The notes beneath the pieces are model-generated. The model had not been told where the DNA came from, did no database searches, and saw only the letters and a list, made by a program, of their open reading frames with translations. Source: Rhizophagus irregularis (Eukaryota > Glomeromycota > Glomeromycetes > Glomerales > Glomeraceae). From it: 64,000 nucleotides of DNA. Shown piece after piece: positions 35,051 through 47,288 of this stretch. The stretch spans positions 1,612,001 through 1,676,000 of the forward strand of contig NC_089448.1 in the NCBI RefSeq assembly GCF_026210795.1, in the 5' to 3' direction. The position numbers and the translations under genes were made by a program. Position 1 is the stretch's first letter. Each line of letters opens with the position of its first letter.

Positions 35051-36164
35051 AATGTAATAGAGGTTTAAATAATAGTGATTATTATGGATTTTTCACATAT
35101 TGATAAAGAATAACGACATTCCTAAATATTAATATTTGATTATTGTAGGTTTAATATTTTCATTCCAAGTGTTAAAACTAAATTTAAATTTTTGAGTTTA
35201 AATGAAACGATTCAGTTATTAAATTTTATCAATGGTAAACTCAATTTTGATTGTTAATTTTTTATAACTTGAATCCCTAAAACTTATCATAACCAAAATA
35301 ATAATCCGATTTTTGACCTTATTTACTTATATGCTCATTTCTCGTTCAATGGTAAATTAAACCACTACGAATTCATATCTTCTTTCCAAATTGCAGGAAT
35401 ATCATAAAAAAAAATTGTCACACGCGAACATAAAACTTTTTTTTGATTTTCCCTTAATTGATCTATATCAGAAGTGAAACAGCGACGGTAAACGAATTAT
35501 TCATAATTCGTTTTTCATTTCCAGTTTGTTTAATCTTCGAAAATTTAATTTTGTACTTAATTCAAAACTTAATGAATCAAGAATCATAATAAATGACAAT
35601 GCCCGTCCGAGGACAATAGCCTGGCACCAGTTTCGTATGTATTATAGTACATCCATGTTCCATACTGACACACCAAATCAAGAATCTGGACAAAACCACC
35701 CATTGAAAAAATAATTTATTCCTTTCAAATTTAAATAATGATTGCTATATTGTTAAATAAATATAATTTCGTTAAATATAAAGTGGGAATATTAGATTTA
35801 ATAAATGAATATACTATATTGTTCAATATTAATCAATTACTTAGAATTGATCGATAAAATTTTTGAATAAAAATTTTGTGATTTCATCATATGATAAATT
35901 TAAAATTACCATAATAATTAATGGAGTAGTCTTTGATTTCCAATTAAATTAATTCTATTAATTATTGCTCTGAATGATCATTCTCCTCTACTTGTGTTTC
36001 TACAATAATCCTATAAAAAATTTTCTGAGGAAAATTCCGATAAATAGTTTTCATTCCAAAAAAAACTCTGATATGTGATCAATTTTGAAAAAGTAAAGGA
36101 AATAATTCAATTGGAGATGGAATAATCAGACGACTTTCTTCGATCGCTGATTCCGTTATCAAAT
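35051..36164. other. Intergenic; one small foldback element
   Basis: No gene recognised. At 36011-36085 there is a diverged member of the CCTATAAAAA foldback family (starts CCTATAAAAAATTTTCTGAG). A 62-codon frame at 35526-35714 has mixed composition (DNARPRTIAWHQFRMYYS) but no family I recognise. Confidence 0.4.
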
Positions 36165-36285
36165 TTCTGCTATCCTGAGAGAAACTAGATGGTTCGATTA
36201 GCCCTTTGCTCCTATACACCTATACCGCTACGAGCCTCCATCAGAGTTTCACCTCATTCAGGCATAGTTTGCCATCTTTCGGTCC
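36165..36285 (-). rRNA. Fragment of nuclear 28S (LSU) rRNA, degenerate
   Basis: Read on the minus strand, the order of conserved LSU segments is GACCGAAAGATGG, AACTATGCCTGAAT, GAAACTCTGATGGAGGCTCG, TAGCGGT, GCTAATCGAACCATCTAGT, then CTCAGGATAGCAG. These are in the correct order for eukaryotic 25S/28S rRNA. Spacer segments normally between them are shortened (around AGCCAGAGG and the AGCTGGTTCC stretch), so it cannot be functional. It is a stranded rDNA fragment, with no SSU or ITS nearby. Confidence 0.85.
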
Positions 36286-38925
36286 TAGCAGAGCAGTCCG
36301 AATAGTAAATGCAACAAATGCCTTATAATTTGATAAAAGCCTTAATTGAAGTTATTAATAATAAAGGAGACTTTGTGGTAGACTCTTTCTTGTGCGAGAA
36401 GTTTTTCGTGTTAGAGAATTATCAAGAGCTAAAAGAAGGGAGTTTGTTGAGGTGTGATATAATTTATTAAAATTAAATACTCTTGTTATTCAAATAATGG
36501 TTTGTTTTCATTACAAATATTAACATTATTAATATCATAAGTTTTTTAGATTTTATAGTTGTAAAATTTCCACGATTATATTTTTATTTAGTTACGTAAA
36601 GAAAGAGACGTGCGTAAAGATTGCTGCTCTATACCAAAATCGATTAATTAATATACTGTTAAATACTTAAAGGTGAATGATAAGTCTAAAGTTATTTTGA
36701 AATATAATAAATACAATAATCGGTCGTTTTATGGAAGAAATTCCACAAAATAGGAAATCGAAATGAAAAATATACAAAAAATATGCTGTGGCTCATTTGT
36801 AATACTTATGTAAGTATTTTCGCCTCAGAATCTAGATGACACTAAGAATTAAAATTCTGATTTTAGATTTTTCTATCTCTAGAATTTCATATGATATTTT
36901 GATTTATTTATTGTTTTACTTGATAATCTAAACTTTAAAAAGCTAAACTTAGTTTCCATGAACAATAATAAGGCTTAATATATCATTGATCATCATGGTG
37001 ATGATAAAATAGAGGCAGCCCAAAATCAAGAACATCAATTAAGCCAATTTAACTAAGCCCTATTACAAATAAACAAACCAGTAATAATAATATTTTTTTT
37101 ATTTTATTATTTTATTTTTTTTTTTGATTAACTTTTATACAATAATAACGAATCCATATGTTACTGAATTATGAAAAAAGATTTCCTATCACGTATGATT
37201 AGTAAGATTTATAGATAATTACGCGCAAAAAATTATAATTAGTGCGACGGGACTAATGCATTACAACATCCCTTCATTTTGTAAAGTGTTGATAAACTTG
37301 ACTCATAATTCTCGTTTATCGCGATTTGTAACATTAAAGAATTGATCCCTTAACTCTTAGATCTAAAAATTTTTGGACGAAGTTACTAAACTGTTATTTT
37401 AATAATAAAACCAGCATTCTAATCATAAATAAGAGAATATACTGTTGTAAAAAAAGTTACAAATTATATAAATTATATTTATGAACCGGTAAACTACTGG
37501 GAACCAAAAAACTCAGGTTACACACATTATTAATAAAGCTGGAGATGAGATTAAATATCAACATACGCGTAATGGATATGGCGCTTACATCATACTAATC
37601 ACAATGACTCACAGTAAAATTATCTATAAATACGCTTTTTTTCCTCATATTAGACTTTTTAGTTTTATTTCTCCTTTTAATATTTATTTTTCAAAAGTTT
37701 TTTTTCTCCTTCTAATATTTATTTTTAGTTTTCGAAAGTTTTTCTCCTTTTAATATTTATTATTATCTTTAAAATATTATTTATTTCTTTAACACTTATC
37801 TTTTTCTTTAATATCCAAACATCAACATTTTACTAGCACCTTTAAACAACCGTCCTCCACCAACGCTTGTTACAACATAACTCTCGTAATTAAATATTTC
37901 GCGTCGCTTTGTCACCTATCGCGTGTTTTTTTTATTTACAACTACTGTCCAATATATTTAATCCTCCATCATTTTCTTTTAATAGTTATTATAACTTTCT
38001 TGAACTTATTATATTTAATGCATACAATAAAGATTTCATTCTTATCCTTTTTACAAAAGCCTTGGAGGATTTCTACTTAAATGTCAATAAAGATAATTTT
38101 ATCGGGCTTTTTTTGTTATTTTGGTAAGTGGAAATGACTAAGCTGGGATGTATAAGGGATTTGTGCACCTAGAGTGCTTTGGTTATCCTCCTCTTCTAGA
38201 AGTCTGGTTACCTTAAATGAGAAAAATAATAGAAAATAATTTCTCAAGCTATGTCGCAGACTTCTGTATGTGGGGCCCTTCCCTTTGGTGGTGGGTCTCA
38301 TGTCTTATTATCAATGTGACAGTACCTCTGCACGAGTTTGATCACTCACGATATATCGTTAATGTCAGTTGATAGTGGGCGTGGGGGCTTGAATCTGTCT
38401 TTTCTACGAAGCTTACTTAGAGTACTCGAGTCTTCTAATATATTTTTATCATTTATTTTTTAGGTAATAAATAACTTATTCTAACAAGAAAGTTTGGAAA
38501 TCTTCTTAAAATCTGGACGCCAGATGATTAATTTTATTTTTGTATTTTTTTTTTTGAATAAAAACGTGAAATCAGGTTGCTGCGGTGATTATAGTAGCCA
38601 AGAAATTTATAATTATTTGCTGGTGTATTTAAAATAATCAAATATTTTTGTCATTATTGTGGAATTTAGGGATATGTTTTTTTAAAAAAAGAATATTATG
38701 TGTAAGTAGATGTATTTTTTTTTTTAAAAAAAAAAGAATATTGCGTATAAGAAAAGAAAGACAATAGATAGCATTTATAATAAAACTGTACTACCAAAAT
38801 TATGATTTTTGCACAAATGAAATATAGTTACGTGTTCTTCGTTAAGCAGGCAATATTGCGTCAAAGTGGATGTTCAAATTGTATTATATCGAACAAAATC
38901 TGTCATATTCTTCCTATCAATCGTT
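36286..38925. other. Long gene-poor stretch
   Basis: About 2.6 kb without a gene I can support. Traces: 36364-36450 has a short coding-like run (VVDSFLCEKFFVLENYQELK), and 37909-38127 is a 72-codon frame with KALEDFYLNVNKDNFIGLFL; neither is recognised. Between 38110 and 38410 base composition is less AT-rich, without identifiable RNA or protein structure. Confidence 0.35.
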
Positions 38926-39066
38926 TTAAATAATATTACCACAGTCTAAATCTTCCCATTTACATTTCTCACGGGTAATATTTTCATCATCATCCTTTTC
39001 ATAAATCCAGATCATGTGATTCCTTGGATCAACCCTAGCGTCGCCTCCAAAAAATGGTAGCCGGTT
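38926..39066 (-). pseudogene. Coding relic of unknown family
   Basis: A 46-codon open stretch ending in TAA (38928-38926) and starting just after an in-frame TAG. It reads LPFFGGDARVDPRNHMIWIY then EKDDDENITREKCKWEDLDC. Its balanced composition (Trp, Cys, Asp, Pro) stands out against AT-rich noise. I do not recognise the family. Probably the end of a decayed gene. Confidence 0.45.
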
Positions 39067-39469
39067 CTACTTTGCCGGGTTACATATATTATTGAGAGGT
39101 GATAAATAATACCGTATAAAAAATTTTCTCAGTCCTCAGAATAATGAAACATTTACAACCTCAGCAACAAATATGGGATAAAAGGTTGACCAAGAAAAGT
39201 CAAAAGCTGAGTTTTATTAAGTGAACTATAAATATTTTCAGGTATAGAAGCAATATGTAATGCTCAAATCTTTCCTCTGGCCACTATTAAGTAATATGGA
39301 GTTTTTATTTAAAAATAAATAATTAAATGTTTAGTTGTTTTTTTTTTTGGCGTGACAAAGAATTTATAATTTATTGCCTACTTTTGCTTGCCTACTTTGA
39401 ATTAAAATATTATCAATTAAATAATTTCATTTCTTTCAAATAAAAAAAAAAAGAATATAATTTATCTCT

Positions 39470-39835
39470 CACTTATTGAAGTTTTCTCAAAACTTAATAA
39501 AAAAAAATTTTTCTCTAGAAAAAAAATTATTTCTTTCTCTTAAAAAGTTTTCTCAAACTAAAAAAAAAATTATTCTTTCTCTAAAAGTTTACTTAAAAAA
39601 AATATTTCTTACTCTTAAAAGTTTTCTCAAACTAAAAAAAAATTATTCCTTTCTCTAAAAGTTTACTCAAAAAAAAAATTTCTTTCTCTAAAAGTTTTCT
39701 CCAAAAAAAATTATATCTTTCTCTAAAATTATTTCTTTCTCTAAAAAAAAAATCATTACTTTCTCAAAGTAGGTTTTCTCTAAAAAAAAAAAAATTATTT
39801 CTTTCTCTAATAGTTTTCTCTGAAAAAAAAATCCC
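39470..39835. repeat. Degenerate CTTTCTCTAAAAGTTT tandem repeat
   Basis: About 365 bp of imperfect units alternating TTTCTTTCTCTAAAAGTTTT with A-runs, spaced roughly 30-50 bp. The open frame through it is a by-product of the repeat. Confidence 0.75.
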
Positions 39836-39944
39836 AAGGTATCATTAAATTATATACTTCTAGGAAAGACTTCTTTTAGTGATACTTAATGAGAAAAAAA
39901 ACGCGTTAGGAAACATTTTAGAAGGAAACATTGATTGTATCATA

Positions 39945-40830
39945 TAGAACTTTGGAAAGTTAACATTGCTTACGAATAGATGAAGAAAAGCTTAAAAATG
40001 TTGCTACCGCAAATAATATTGAAAAAAAGCTTGAAGGCGAGAAGTTGATATGATTTTTTTGGTTTAACCGCTTGTAGATGAGAACATTCACATCATCGTA
40101 CAAAGCTGCCAGCAAGTGTCTCTCAATGGCTTACCTCTCGAGCAAGAAATTTGCAGTAATTAATTGTCAATTTTTTATTTGATTAGTGAAAGGAAAGCAG
40201 AAGGTTCTGACAGTATAACAAAAAAAGAGATATGTCAAGAATAAATTTCATATTCTGCCTGATGGAACAGATCAAAACTGATTTCGCAACCAAATATGCA
40301 AAAAGTCTTGGCAATAAAATATTACATTCACTTTCGCACTTTCAATCTGCACGAAGGAAAATCATTCCTTTTTGACAAGTTAGCTAGTTTGAAAAGTGAA
40401 GATATTGAACTTGTTAGTAATTATTTAAAAGAAAACATCCTCAGGATCATGAAGAGATCAAGGAATTTATAAATCTTATTTGTAATTCAACCGGTGTTTG
40501 TATTACTTATAATGGACTTTCGTTATATGATGATAAAACAAACGAAAAGGATTAGCAATGCGTATTTTATGGAGATATTTCTTCGATGAGAAAGAGTTGT
40601 CCTGGATTGAATTTTACGATAATTTTAATAAACATTTTGATTCATTGGAAATGTTTCTCCAAGTTCTATTGGAATGATTCTTAGAACATTATTATAAAGG
40701 ACAATTTTTCCTCAAGCGTGATAGTAGTTTGCTTAAAGATTTCGTCAAATCTTGACCATAGATATTATGAAAGAATGTTTTTAAGGCTATTAAAAGTATC
40801 ATATTTTCAATACGATACGAAAATTTAATT
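39945..40830 (+). pseudogene. Crinkler (CRN) relic, N-terminal region
   Basis: Fragments in shifting frames: ELWKVNI (the LWKV-type motif of CRN N-terminal ubiquitin-like domains), IDEEKLKNVAT a frame away, ENIHIIVQ further on, then a segment parallel to the one around base 56800 of the other CRN gene. Beyond 40300 there are coding-like pieces (HEEIKEFINLICNSTG, KSEDIELVSNYLKEN) of unrecognised domain type, all with stops. Family knowledge: CRN proteins pair a conserved N-terminus with varied effector C-termini. This copy is dead, with several frameshifts and stops. Confidence 0.6.
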
Positions 40831-40857
40831 TTATAATTTTTTTATACAACTTACCAA

Positions 40858-41225
40858 ATATTCCGTGTCCGAAATGTCACGACATGAATGACACAAATTA
40901 CCATTTAAGATTTTGTCCGTCTATTCGAACGGATCTTATTAACATTTATATCTATCTCTGAACACAAGCCTATACTCAAACAGCTGATCTTGGATCACCC
41001 TGGAGAACACTATGACATATTTCTTAGATGCTGACTTAGCAACGCTTCCTCTCATCGCATCTAACATTGATTAAAAACACGAATTTATTTGCTAATACAC
41101 CAATTTATTCCCAGTTCGTTTACTAATCTACTCCATCAATACAAACACGCACTGTGCAGCGCGTCGTTTTATCGTTCTTACACAACATTATGCCACCTAT
41201 ATGGTCCGCCCATATAAGGTTACAA
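40858..41225 (+). pseudogene. Reverse-transcriptase C-terminal fragment, copy 2
   Basis: Near-identical to 23297-23640 at the DNA level (CCGTGTCCGAAATGTCACGA, CATCTAACATTGAT). It is broken by an inserted ATATCT-like stretch after AACATT, several small indels and a stop after AACATTGAT. The zinc pattern CPKCH..H..C is still readable. It sits about 0.8 kb upstream of F-box copy 4, as its partner does for copy 3. Confidence 0.7.
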
Positions 41226-41408
41226 CATACGCACTTGTGACATAAATCATAAGGATGTAAGCTTTTGTTGATCAACCTAAATTATAGATCCGGGATAAAT
41301 ATGGATAAATTCAGAGTGAAATATGGATAAATCTGAGGTTTAATCCCATACTTCCGATGAGAAAGGAGGGTCATAATAAGAGGTATATTGGTTTATTTTT
41401 TGGTTTAT

Positions 41409-41494
41409 CCTATAAAAAAAATTCTGAAAAAAACTAATAAATTATTCCAAAGAAACTCAGACACGTGATCATTTTCTGAAAATTTTTTATAGAA
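41409..41494. mobile_element. CCTATAAAAA foldback MITE, copy 3
   Basis: Same position relative to the F-box gene as the copy at 23828. Ends TCCTATAAAAAAAATTCTGA and AAAATTTTTTATAGAA, with CACGTGATCATTTTCTG inside. It was inherited through the duplication of the F-box upstream region. Confidence 0.55.
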
Positions 41495-41884
41495 TTATCA
41501 TAATTTCGGCCAGAGTTATAAGTTGTAATGTCTCGTAATTTGATTTATAATTCTGGCCAAATTTTATAATTCCTAAATGTATTATATAAGGATCAGCACG
41601 TGATAAGTCGGCGCAATAAAATTTAAAGTTTCATGATGTCGTAATTGTCGTATATACTGTAACTAATGAGGAAGAAATTATATGATAAACTGAATTAATT
41701 ATAAATTCATTATAATAAGAAATTTGTTCTACCGAAACTAATGAACGAGGATTCGGCATATCAAGTTCTGACTATATTTGTAAATGTTCTCGGTCATACT
41801 AGGTTTATTGCAAAATTGTAAAAAGCCTTATGAAATTTTTTGCTTTCATAAATTCCAATATAGTATAATTGGGCAACATTTGTT

Positions 41885-42032
41885 TATCTATTTCCGCTGT
41901 TGTGAAACATTATTATTGTGTCAAAGTTTATGGTCGCACAGAATAATCCAATTGGGAAAATTTGCCGGAGTTGATTCCGATGTACATAAATAAATTACAG
42001 TTTTCGTTTTTTTTTTGTTTTTTGAATAAAAA
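41885..42032 (+). promoter_or_regulatory. Conserved 5' block of F-box copy 4
   Basis: Same leader block as the three other copies, with the TCCGCTG and GTGTCAAAG variants shared with copy 3, then a T-run and AAAAATG. Confidence 0.55.
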
Positions 42033-43535
42033 ATGTTCAAACTCAGTAAAGACATTCTTTTCTTAATATTTAAAGAATTACAAGATGATTCAAAATCCCT
42101 TTTTTCATGTTTAATGGTTAATAGACTTTGGTGTGAAACAGCTGTTCCAGTTTTATGGAGGGACCCTTGGTCTTATAACGGTATCATTTATGGAAATAAA
42201 AGCTATTTATTTATCATTATTACTAGCTATTTTTCTTATAATATTAAAAAATTTATAACAGAGGAGAGAATCCAACTGTCTTCAATTTTAGTTAAACCCA
42301 CCCTGTTTGATTATTTATCCTTCTGCAGAAGTATCAGCGTAAATATTATAAATAGTATAATTTCTGTTGGATCAACTTTAGCTTATAACCAATTTATTAT
42401 ACAACAAGAATTTTATTATTTCTTTATGAAAAAATGTCCAGAGTTGAAACATTTGGATATGAAATCAATTAAGCATCAAATATTTTACTTTCCAGAAGCT
42501 AAGACTTGTCTCGAATCACTTTGTGAATTAGAATGTGATACATTTATTGATTCTACATTCTTTTATGGATTATCACATTTCTGTCAACGTATACAGAAAC
42601 TCGTCATTATTAATATGGACACAAAACTTAATAATGGGATTGTTAAATTAATTGAAGTTCAGAAGAACTTAAAACATTTTGAATGGGAAGTTGGTTTTGA
42701 TCATGATTATCTTACAGAAGATCCTTATGAAGAAATTTTTCTTGCTCTAGAAAAGAAAGCAGAAAGTCTCAATTATTTAAAAATATTTTACCAATATGTG
42801 GAAAATTATGAACACACATTATTGTTAGAGATACTTCCAAAATTTTATAAACTAAAGACATTAATAATTGATAACTATCTTATTTATAATAAAGAACAAT
42901 TAGAAAAATTGAAAAAGCAGCCTTATCCTGAACTTGAAATCCTTAATATAGAATATAATAAGTTAAATATAGTTTCTAATATAATTGAAAATAGTGGAGG
43001 GTGTCTCAAAAAAATTTTATTCAACCCTTACGACATTATCGACTTTGAACTTGATGACGATAACTTTAATGAAAATTCTCTCAATTTTATTCGTAAAGTT
43101 TATAAAAATTGTCCTTCAATAGAATACTTGTCAATTTTAATTTCACCAACAAAGGAAAATTTCACTGAGCTTGAAAAATTATTAAAAAGATGTCAAAATT
43201 TAAAGTCATTATTTATAGTTATATTAAATAATTATGTTGATAATACTTACGAAGACTATTTGAAATATGGGGAAGAATTATTAAAAATATTAATTAGATC
43301 GGCACCGACTAATTTTAAAGAAATTAGATTTGATAGTGAATTCAAATTTTCTTTAGAAATGTTGGAAGAATTCTTAGAAAATTGGAGAGGTAGACGTGCA
43401 CTTTCTCTATTTACTACTGATCCTATTTACATCGGAGAGGATTATACAGAATTAATCAATAAATATAAAAGTAATGGGGTAATCAAAGATTTTGAATATT
43501 CGCGTTATGTAGGTTCAATTATTTATCGTATTTAA
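42033..43535 (+). CDS. F-box protein with leucine-rich C-terminal region, copy 4
   Basis: A 500-residue intact gene, closest to copy 3. F-box at residues 1-45 (LIFKELQDD, VNRLWCETAVPVLWRDPW), leucine-rich body, ending SRYVGSIIYRI. One tract differs sharply from all other copies: residues about 218-240 read EVGFDHDYLTEDPYEEIF where copies 1-3 have DDFYDEFFTNDDDPYEQIL or close variants, while sequence on both sides is nearly identical. That looks like gene conversion from an unseen paralogue, or local diversification of the recognition surface. Its 3' flank diverges from the others after about 43630. Probable SCF adaptor, target unknown. Confidence 0.9.
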   Translation: MFKLSKDILFLIFKELQDDSKSLFSCLMVNRLWCETAVPVLWRDPWSYNGIIYGNKSYLFIIITSYFSYNIKKFITEERIQLSSILVKPTLFDYLSFCRSISVNIINSIISVGSTLAYNQFIIQQEFYYFFMKKCPELKHLDMKSIKHQIFYFPEAKTCLESLCELECDTFIDSTFFYGLSHFCQRIQKLVIINMDTKLNNGIVKLIEVQKNLKHFEWEVGFDHDYLTEDPYEEIFLALEKKAESLNYLKIFYQYVENYEHTLLLEILPKFYKLKTLIIDNYLIYNKEQLEKLKKQPYPELEILNIEYNKLNIVSNIIENSGGCLKKILFNPYDIIDFELDDDNFNENSLNFIRKVYKNCPSIEYLSILISPTKENFTELEKLLKRCQNLKSLFIVILNNYVDNTYEDYLKYGEELLKILIRSAPTNFKEIRFDSEFKFSLEMLEEFLENWRGRRALSLFTTDPIYIGEDYTELINKYKSNGVIKDFEYSRYVGSIIYRI

Positions 43536-43984
43536 TGAGTTGTAAGACAAAATGTTAAATTTCAATATAACAAGAATTCAAAGTATTATTGTAAAAGTCT
43601 TCAGTAAATGTTTTTTCTATTATATATAATTATTTTCTATTTTATTATTTTATTAATTTTAATAAAGTGTAAAGTAAGATAAATTTCTCTAAGAAATTTA
43701 GACTCCATAAAATCACGTGGGTGAAAAATCGTTGGGTAAAATGTATGTATCATATAGACATATACGCTCCTTATAAGCCTAATCAGCCCAAGCCACGTTA
43801 TTATATAAAATGCTGCAATACTCTTTTTCTATTTTCCACCCTCCTTATTCTCTTTTTAAATATCATGTTAAAAAGAATTAAGGATTCTTAACCACCAGCT
43901 TGAACATATTTTATGTAAAAGAGAATATTTTGCATATTAAACTTTATTTTTTTTATAATAGACGCATGTTTTTGTACGGAAATT

Positions 43985-46510
43985 TATTTTAACTGGCTTT
44001 TGTCAGATAAACAAAGCTGTTCAGAGACAGAATGATCTAATACATTTTTTGCCTAGTGAAATCACTATCGACAACTTCAAAGATACTAAAGAGAAAATCT
44101 ATCAATTATATTATATAATGAAGACAGTATATGTAACGGCGTTAAATAAACATCAATCAACCAAAATCAACAAATATCATATCAATAAAGAAACAATAAT
44201 TGGACACAAGACCAAACTAAGATGATCAACTCTATCTTAGAAAGAAAACTAAGACGTATCATTTTGAATCACCTAACCTTTAATAGATGATAAAGGCGAA
44301 ATCACATTTACTAATAATCCATCCATTATTGAAAAAGAAGCATCAAACACTTCCAAACACAGACAGGTCCAATTAAACTATCCCATACCGAAACTTTAGA
44401 TGACCTTCTGGTATATTGGAAAGATTTTTACAACCTGTCATCAACAAATTATTCAACAAGAATGGTGGGATGACCTTACCATTCCAAACACATTAGATGA
44501 TTTACATCTAATTTTCAAAAAACTTAATCCTCACAAAGCTCCTGGACCATCAAAAATCAAATATGAAGACCTAATCCATTTACATGACGATGCTTTAAAA
44601 ATCCTAGTCCGTATCTTCAATGCATGCATCACATTACAACTTCTTCCAAAAAAGTGGAGGAATGTACTACTATTTCCCATCCCCAAACCTCACGATTGGA
44701 ATAGTAAATTACATAACACAAGACCTATCACCTTATTGGAAACACCCAGAAAATTATTAGTTAACATTATCTCTACCAAACTTAACAACATTCTTTCACA
44801 ATATTCTATATTACAAGATAATAACAAGGCAGGGATTCTAGAACAGTCCACACTAGAACCACTTATGTCTTATGGTAATTCAACATGTTTATTGAACACG
44901 CATGTCTCAATAAAGAATCATTATAGATCGTATTCCAGGATCTATCAAAGGCATATGACTGAGTCAATCTTCAAATTCTTAAATTAGCATTAGAACACAT
45001 ACGTCTTCCAAAAATTATCATTTCTTTCTTTATAAATTTTTTTACAGATAGACTTAATAAAATCATCATGACCAATGGGACGTACTCATCCTATAAAGTT
45101 CAACAAGGAATTGATTAGGGCGAAGTAGTCTTCCCTCTTTTATGGAGCATTTATTATAATCCGATATTCCAACGTATCAACCAATTACAAAGTCTGCATT
45201 ATACTACATGGTCATCAACCCTAAAAAGAAATGCTCAACACAAAGATAATGATGTGCATGATTCATGAATACAAAACTTCACTCGTTGGATATCTGGACG
45301 ATACTACTTGGTTTGGATCATCATCGGAACAAATCAATGAAAAATTATCTATCGCTAATTTATTTTATAGTTTTACGAATATCAAAATCAATGTAGACGA
45401 ATACAAGGTACTAACTAATATATCCAAGCGTAACAAAACAGTCACTTTAAATATTAATGGATTGCCACATGAAGCTCTTAATCAAGGAGAACGTATCTTA
45501 GGGCTCTATATAAATGCATCTAATCGTTCTCAACCTACTTTGAAAAAAGGAAAACAAATAGTAGCTCGTCACTTGAATATTATAAAAAATAAAAAACTTA
45601 CGCACTAACATATACAATATATTATAAATAAGATAGTCATTCCGAAACTTGAATATATTTTTCAACACACTATACTAAATTGGAAACAATGTCAACAACT
45701 GATGGTGCCTCTTAAAAAACTATTCAAAAATCGTCTCATTTTACTAGTGAATACACCAGATAATGTGATTTATAATCACATATTTCAAAACATTAATAAC
45801 TTTTACGATATTCAGGTAAAAGCACAATTAAATTCTTTAGGAGCTTTATTCAATACTCTGATTCTTCGACAACTCGCAATTCAAAAAATTCATAACGTGG
45901 GTAAAGAAATATGGTATCCCACTATACCTTACAATATTAAGAAATACACCAAGAAAATTCGTAAACCAACTTACTTGACAAAATCATTGGAATTTTAATA
46001 GTAATTATGGTTTTATGCTTAGTTTCACTTTTGACATTAATATTTTAGGCGGTAATAAGCCCATCCATGATTACATCACTGACCTTTCAACAAATGACAT
46101 CAATTCACTTCGTAATAAAAATATTATTTATATAGATCAAATTACTTCCCCAGACGGTTGTTATTTATTGTCTTGGAAAGATATTAAACGCAACAATAAT
46201 ACCTAGTATTACGGTGGACCTATTCCGTCTTGATATAACAAATTAAAACAATTACGTTCTTGGTGACAATTTATGCCTTATACACCCTTTAAAAGACATG
46301 GTCAGCAATATTAGTCGTACCCACAAATCACCTACCATCCATCTTTTGATCACCAAACCAAAATCACAATGGTCGATACATTGGATTAACTAACAAAAAC
46401 AAGTCATCTTTGGAAAAACTTTATCTTAAGATACTTCACAACTTTTCTTCAGTAAAATATTTAGAACATTACATTCCTAATCAAATTCATCATGAATTTT
46501 ATAATTTTTA
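43985..46510 (+). pseudogene. Decayed LINE-type reverse transcriptase gene
   Basis: Pieces in order: LNPHKAPGPSKIKYEDL, RNVLLFPIPKPHDWNS, TRPITLLETPRKLLVN, EQSTLEP (44450-44870), then a frame change with KAYD and VNLQILKLALEHIRLP, VQQGID followed by a stop, then VGYLDDTTWFGSS (about 45275-45310; the catalytic DD is retained), and C-terminal tracts to about 46500 (PDGCYLLSWKDI). Multiple stops and shifts separate them. Related to the LINE at 29335-33440 by shared motifs (KAPG, RPI.LLET, DDTT) but a different subfamily. No poly-A tail or target duplication found. Confidence 0.85.
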
Positions 46511-46998
46511 AAGAATAATCAACTTTGCGAATTTTTTTTTTTACAATACTTATAGCTAACTATAGGAAATTTTGAATATATTGATAAGGATTCATGCTAT
46601 TACATATTAAAATTTCAAATATTATTAATATACACGAATAACACGATTATAAATAAATTGGCAGCTTATCCGTCACATTAGTAGTATGATTATCATTAAA
46701 AATTCGTTTATTCTTTTTTAGGATTTTTTTAATTAAAACAGATGTATAAAAGCTAGAAACATGAAATTTTAAATATATACACTTTAGAAATTATTTTATC
46801 ATATATTAAAATTTTAAAAATTCAAGTATTATTATTATGTATAATTTTAAGTAAATAATACATATATGGTGTCCGCTACTTTTGTCTAGGTAGTGTATAT
46901 ATTAAAATGACTAACTAATTAATTTAATTTACAAATATTCTTTTGTAATGAAATACTACATTAATGTTATGAGTTAACCATGTCAAATACTGCGTCAA
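46511..46998. other. Intergenic AT-rich
   Basis: Nothing recognised beyond AT-rich spacer. Confidence 0.4.
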
Positions 46999-47001
46999 TA
47001 A

Positions 47002-47119
47002 GGGCAGTGACATATATTAGCTAATATTATTTTAATAGTAACATTTACTCCCCACCCCCAGTTATGTGTAATCTAAGATTTTCCACCCCTAAAATATTAG
47101 CTAATATATGTCATTGCCC
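47002..47119. mobile_element. 118-bp PIF/Harbinger-like MITE
   Basis: Perfectly paired ends GGGCAGTGACATATATTAGC and GCTAATATATGTCATTGCCC (one mismatch), flanked by TAA at 46999-47001 and 47120-47122. A 3-bp TWA target with GGGC-type ends fits PIF/Harbinger. A rearranged relative is at 6500-6705. Confidence 0.8.
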
Positions 47120-47288
47120 TAATCATATTGCCATGCATGATATTTTCATAACTATATCAAAATCTATGATAATAATATAATAAAAGGATTGTAACATACT
47201 ATCAAAAAAACATACATTTATAGTAAAGTATTGACGGTACAATTTGTATCTCATAATAAAAAATTTTTTATTTATTTGAAATTTGTTA

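Noticed and set aside
36165..36285. Mitochondrial or bacterial LSU rRNA
   Set aside because: Segments such as TATGCCTGAAT and GGAGGCTCGTAGCGGT follow the eukaryotic nuclear 28S order.
41784..41993. Possible upstream exon ending FAGVDSDVHK before F-box copy 4
   Set aside because: The same DNA is present before all four copies, but a one-base deletion in copy 1 breaks the frame and it ends in a stop before the F-box ATG; better explained as a conserved leader.
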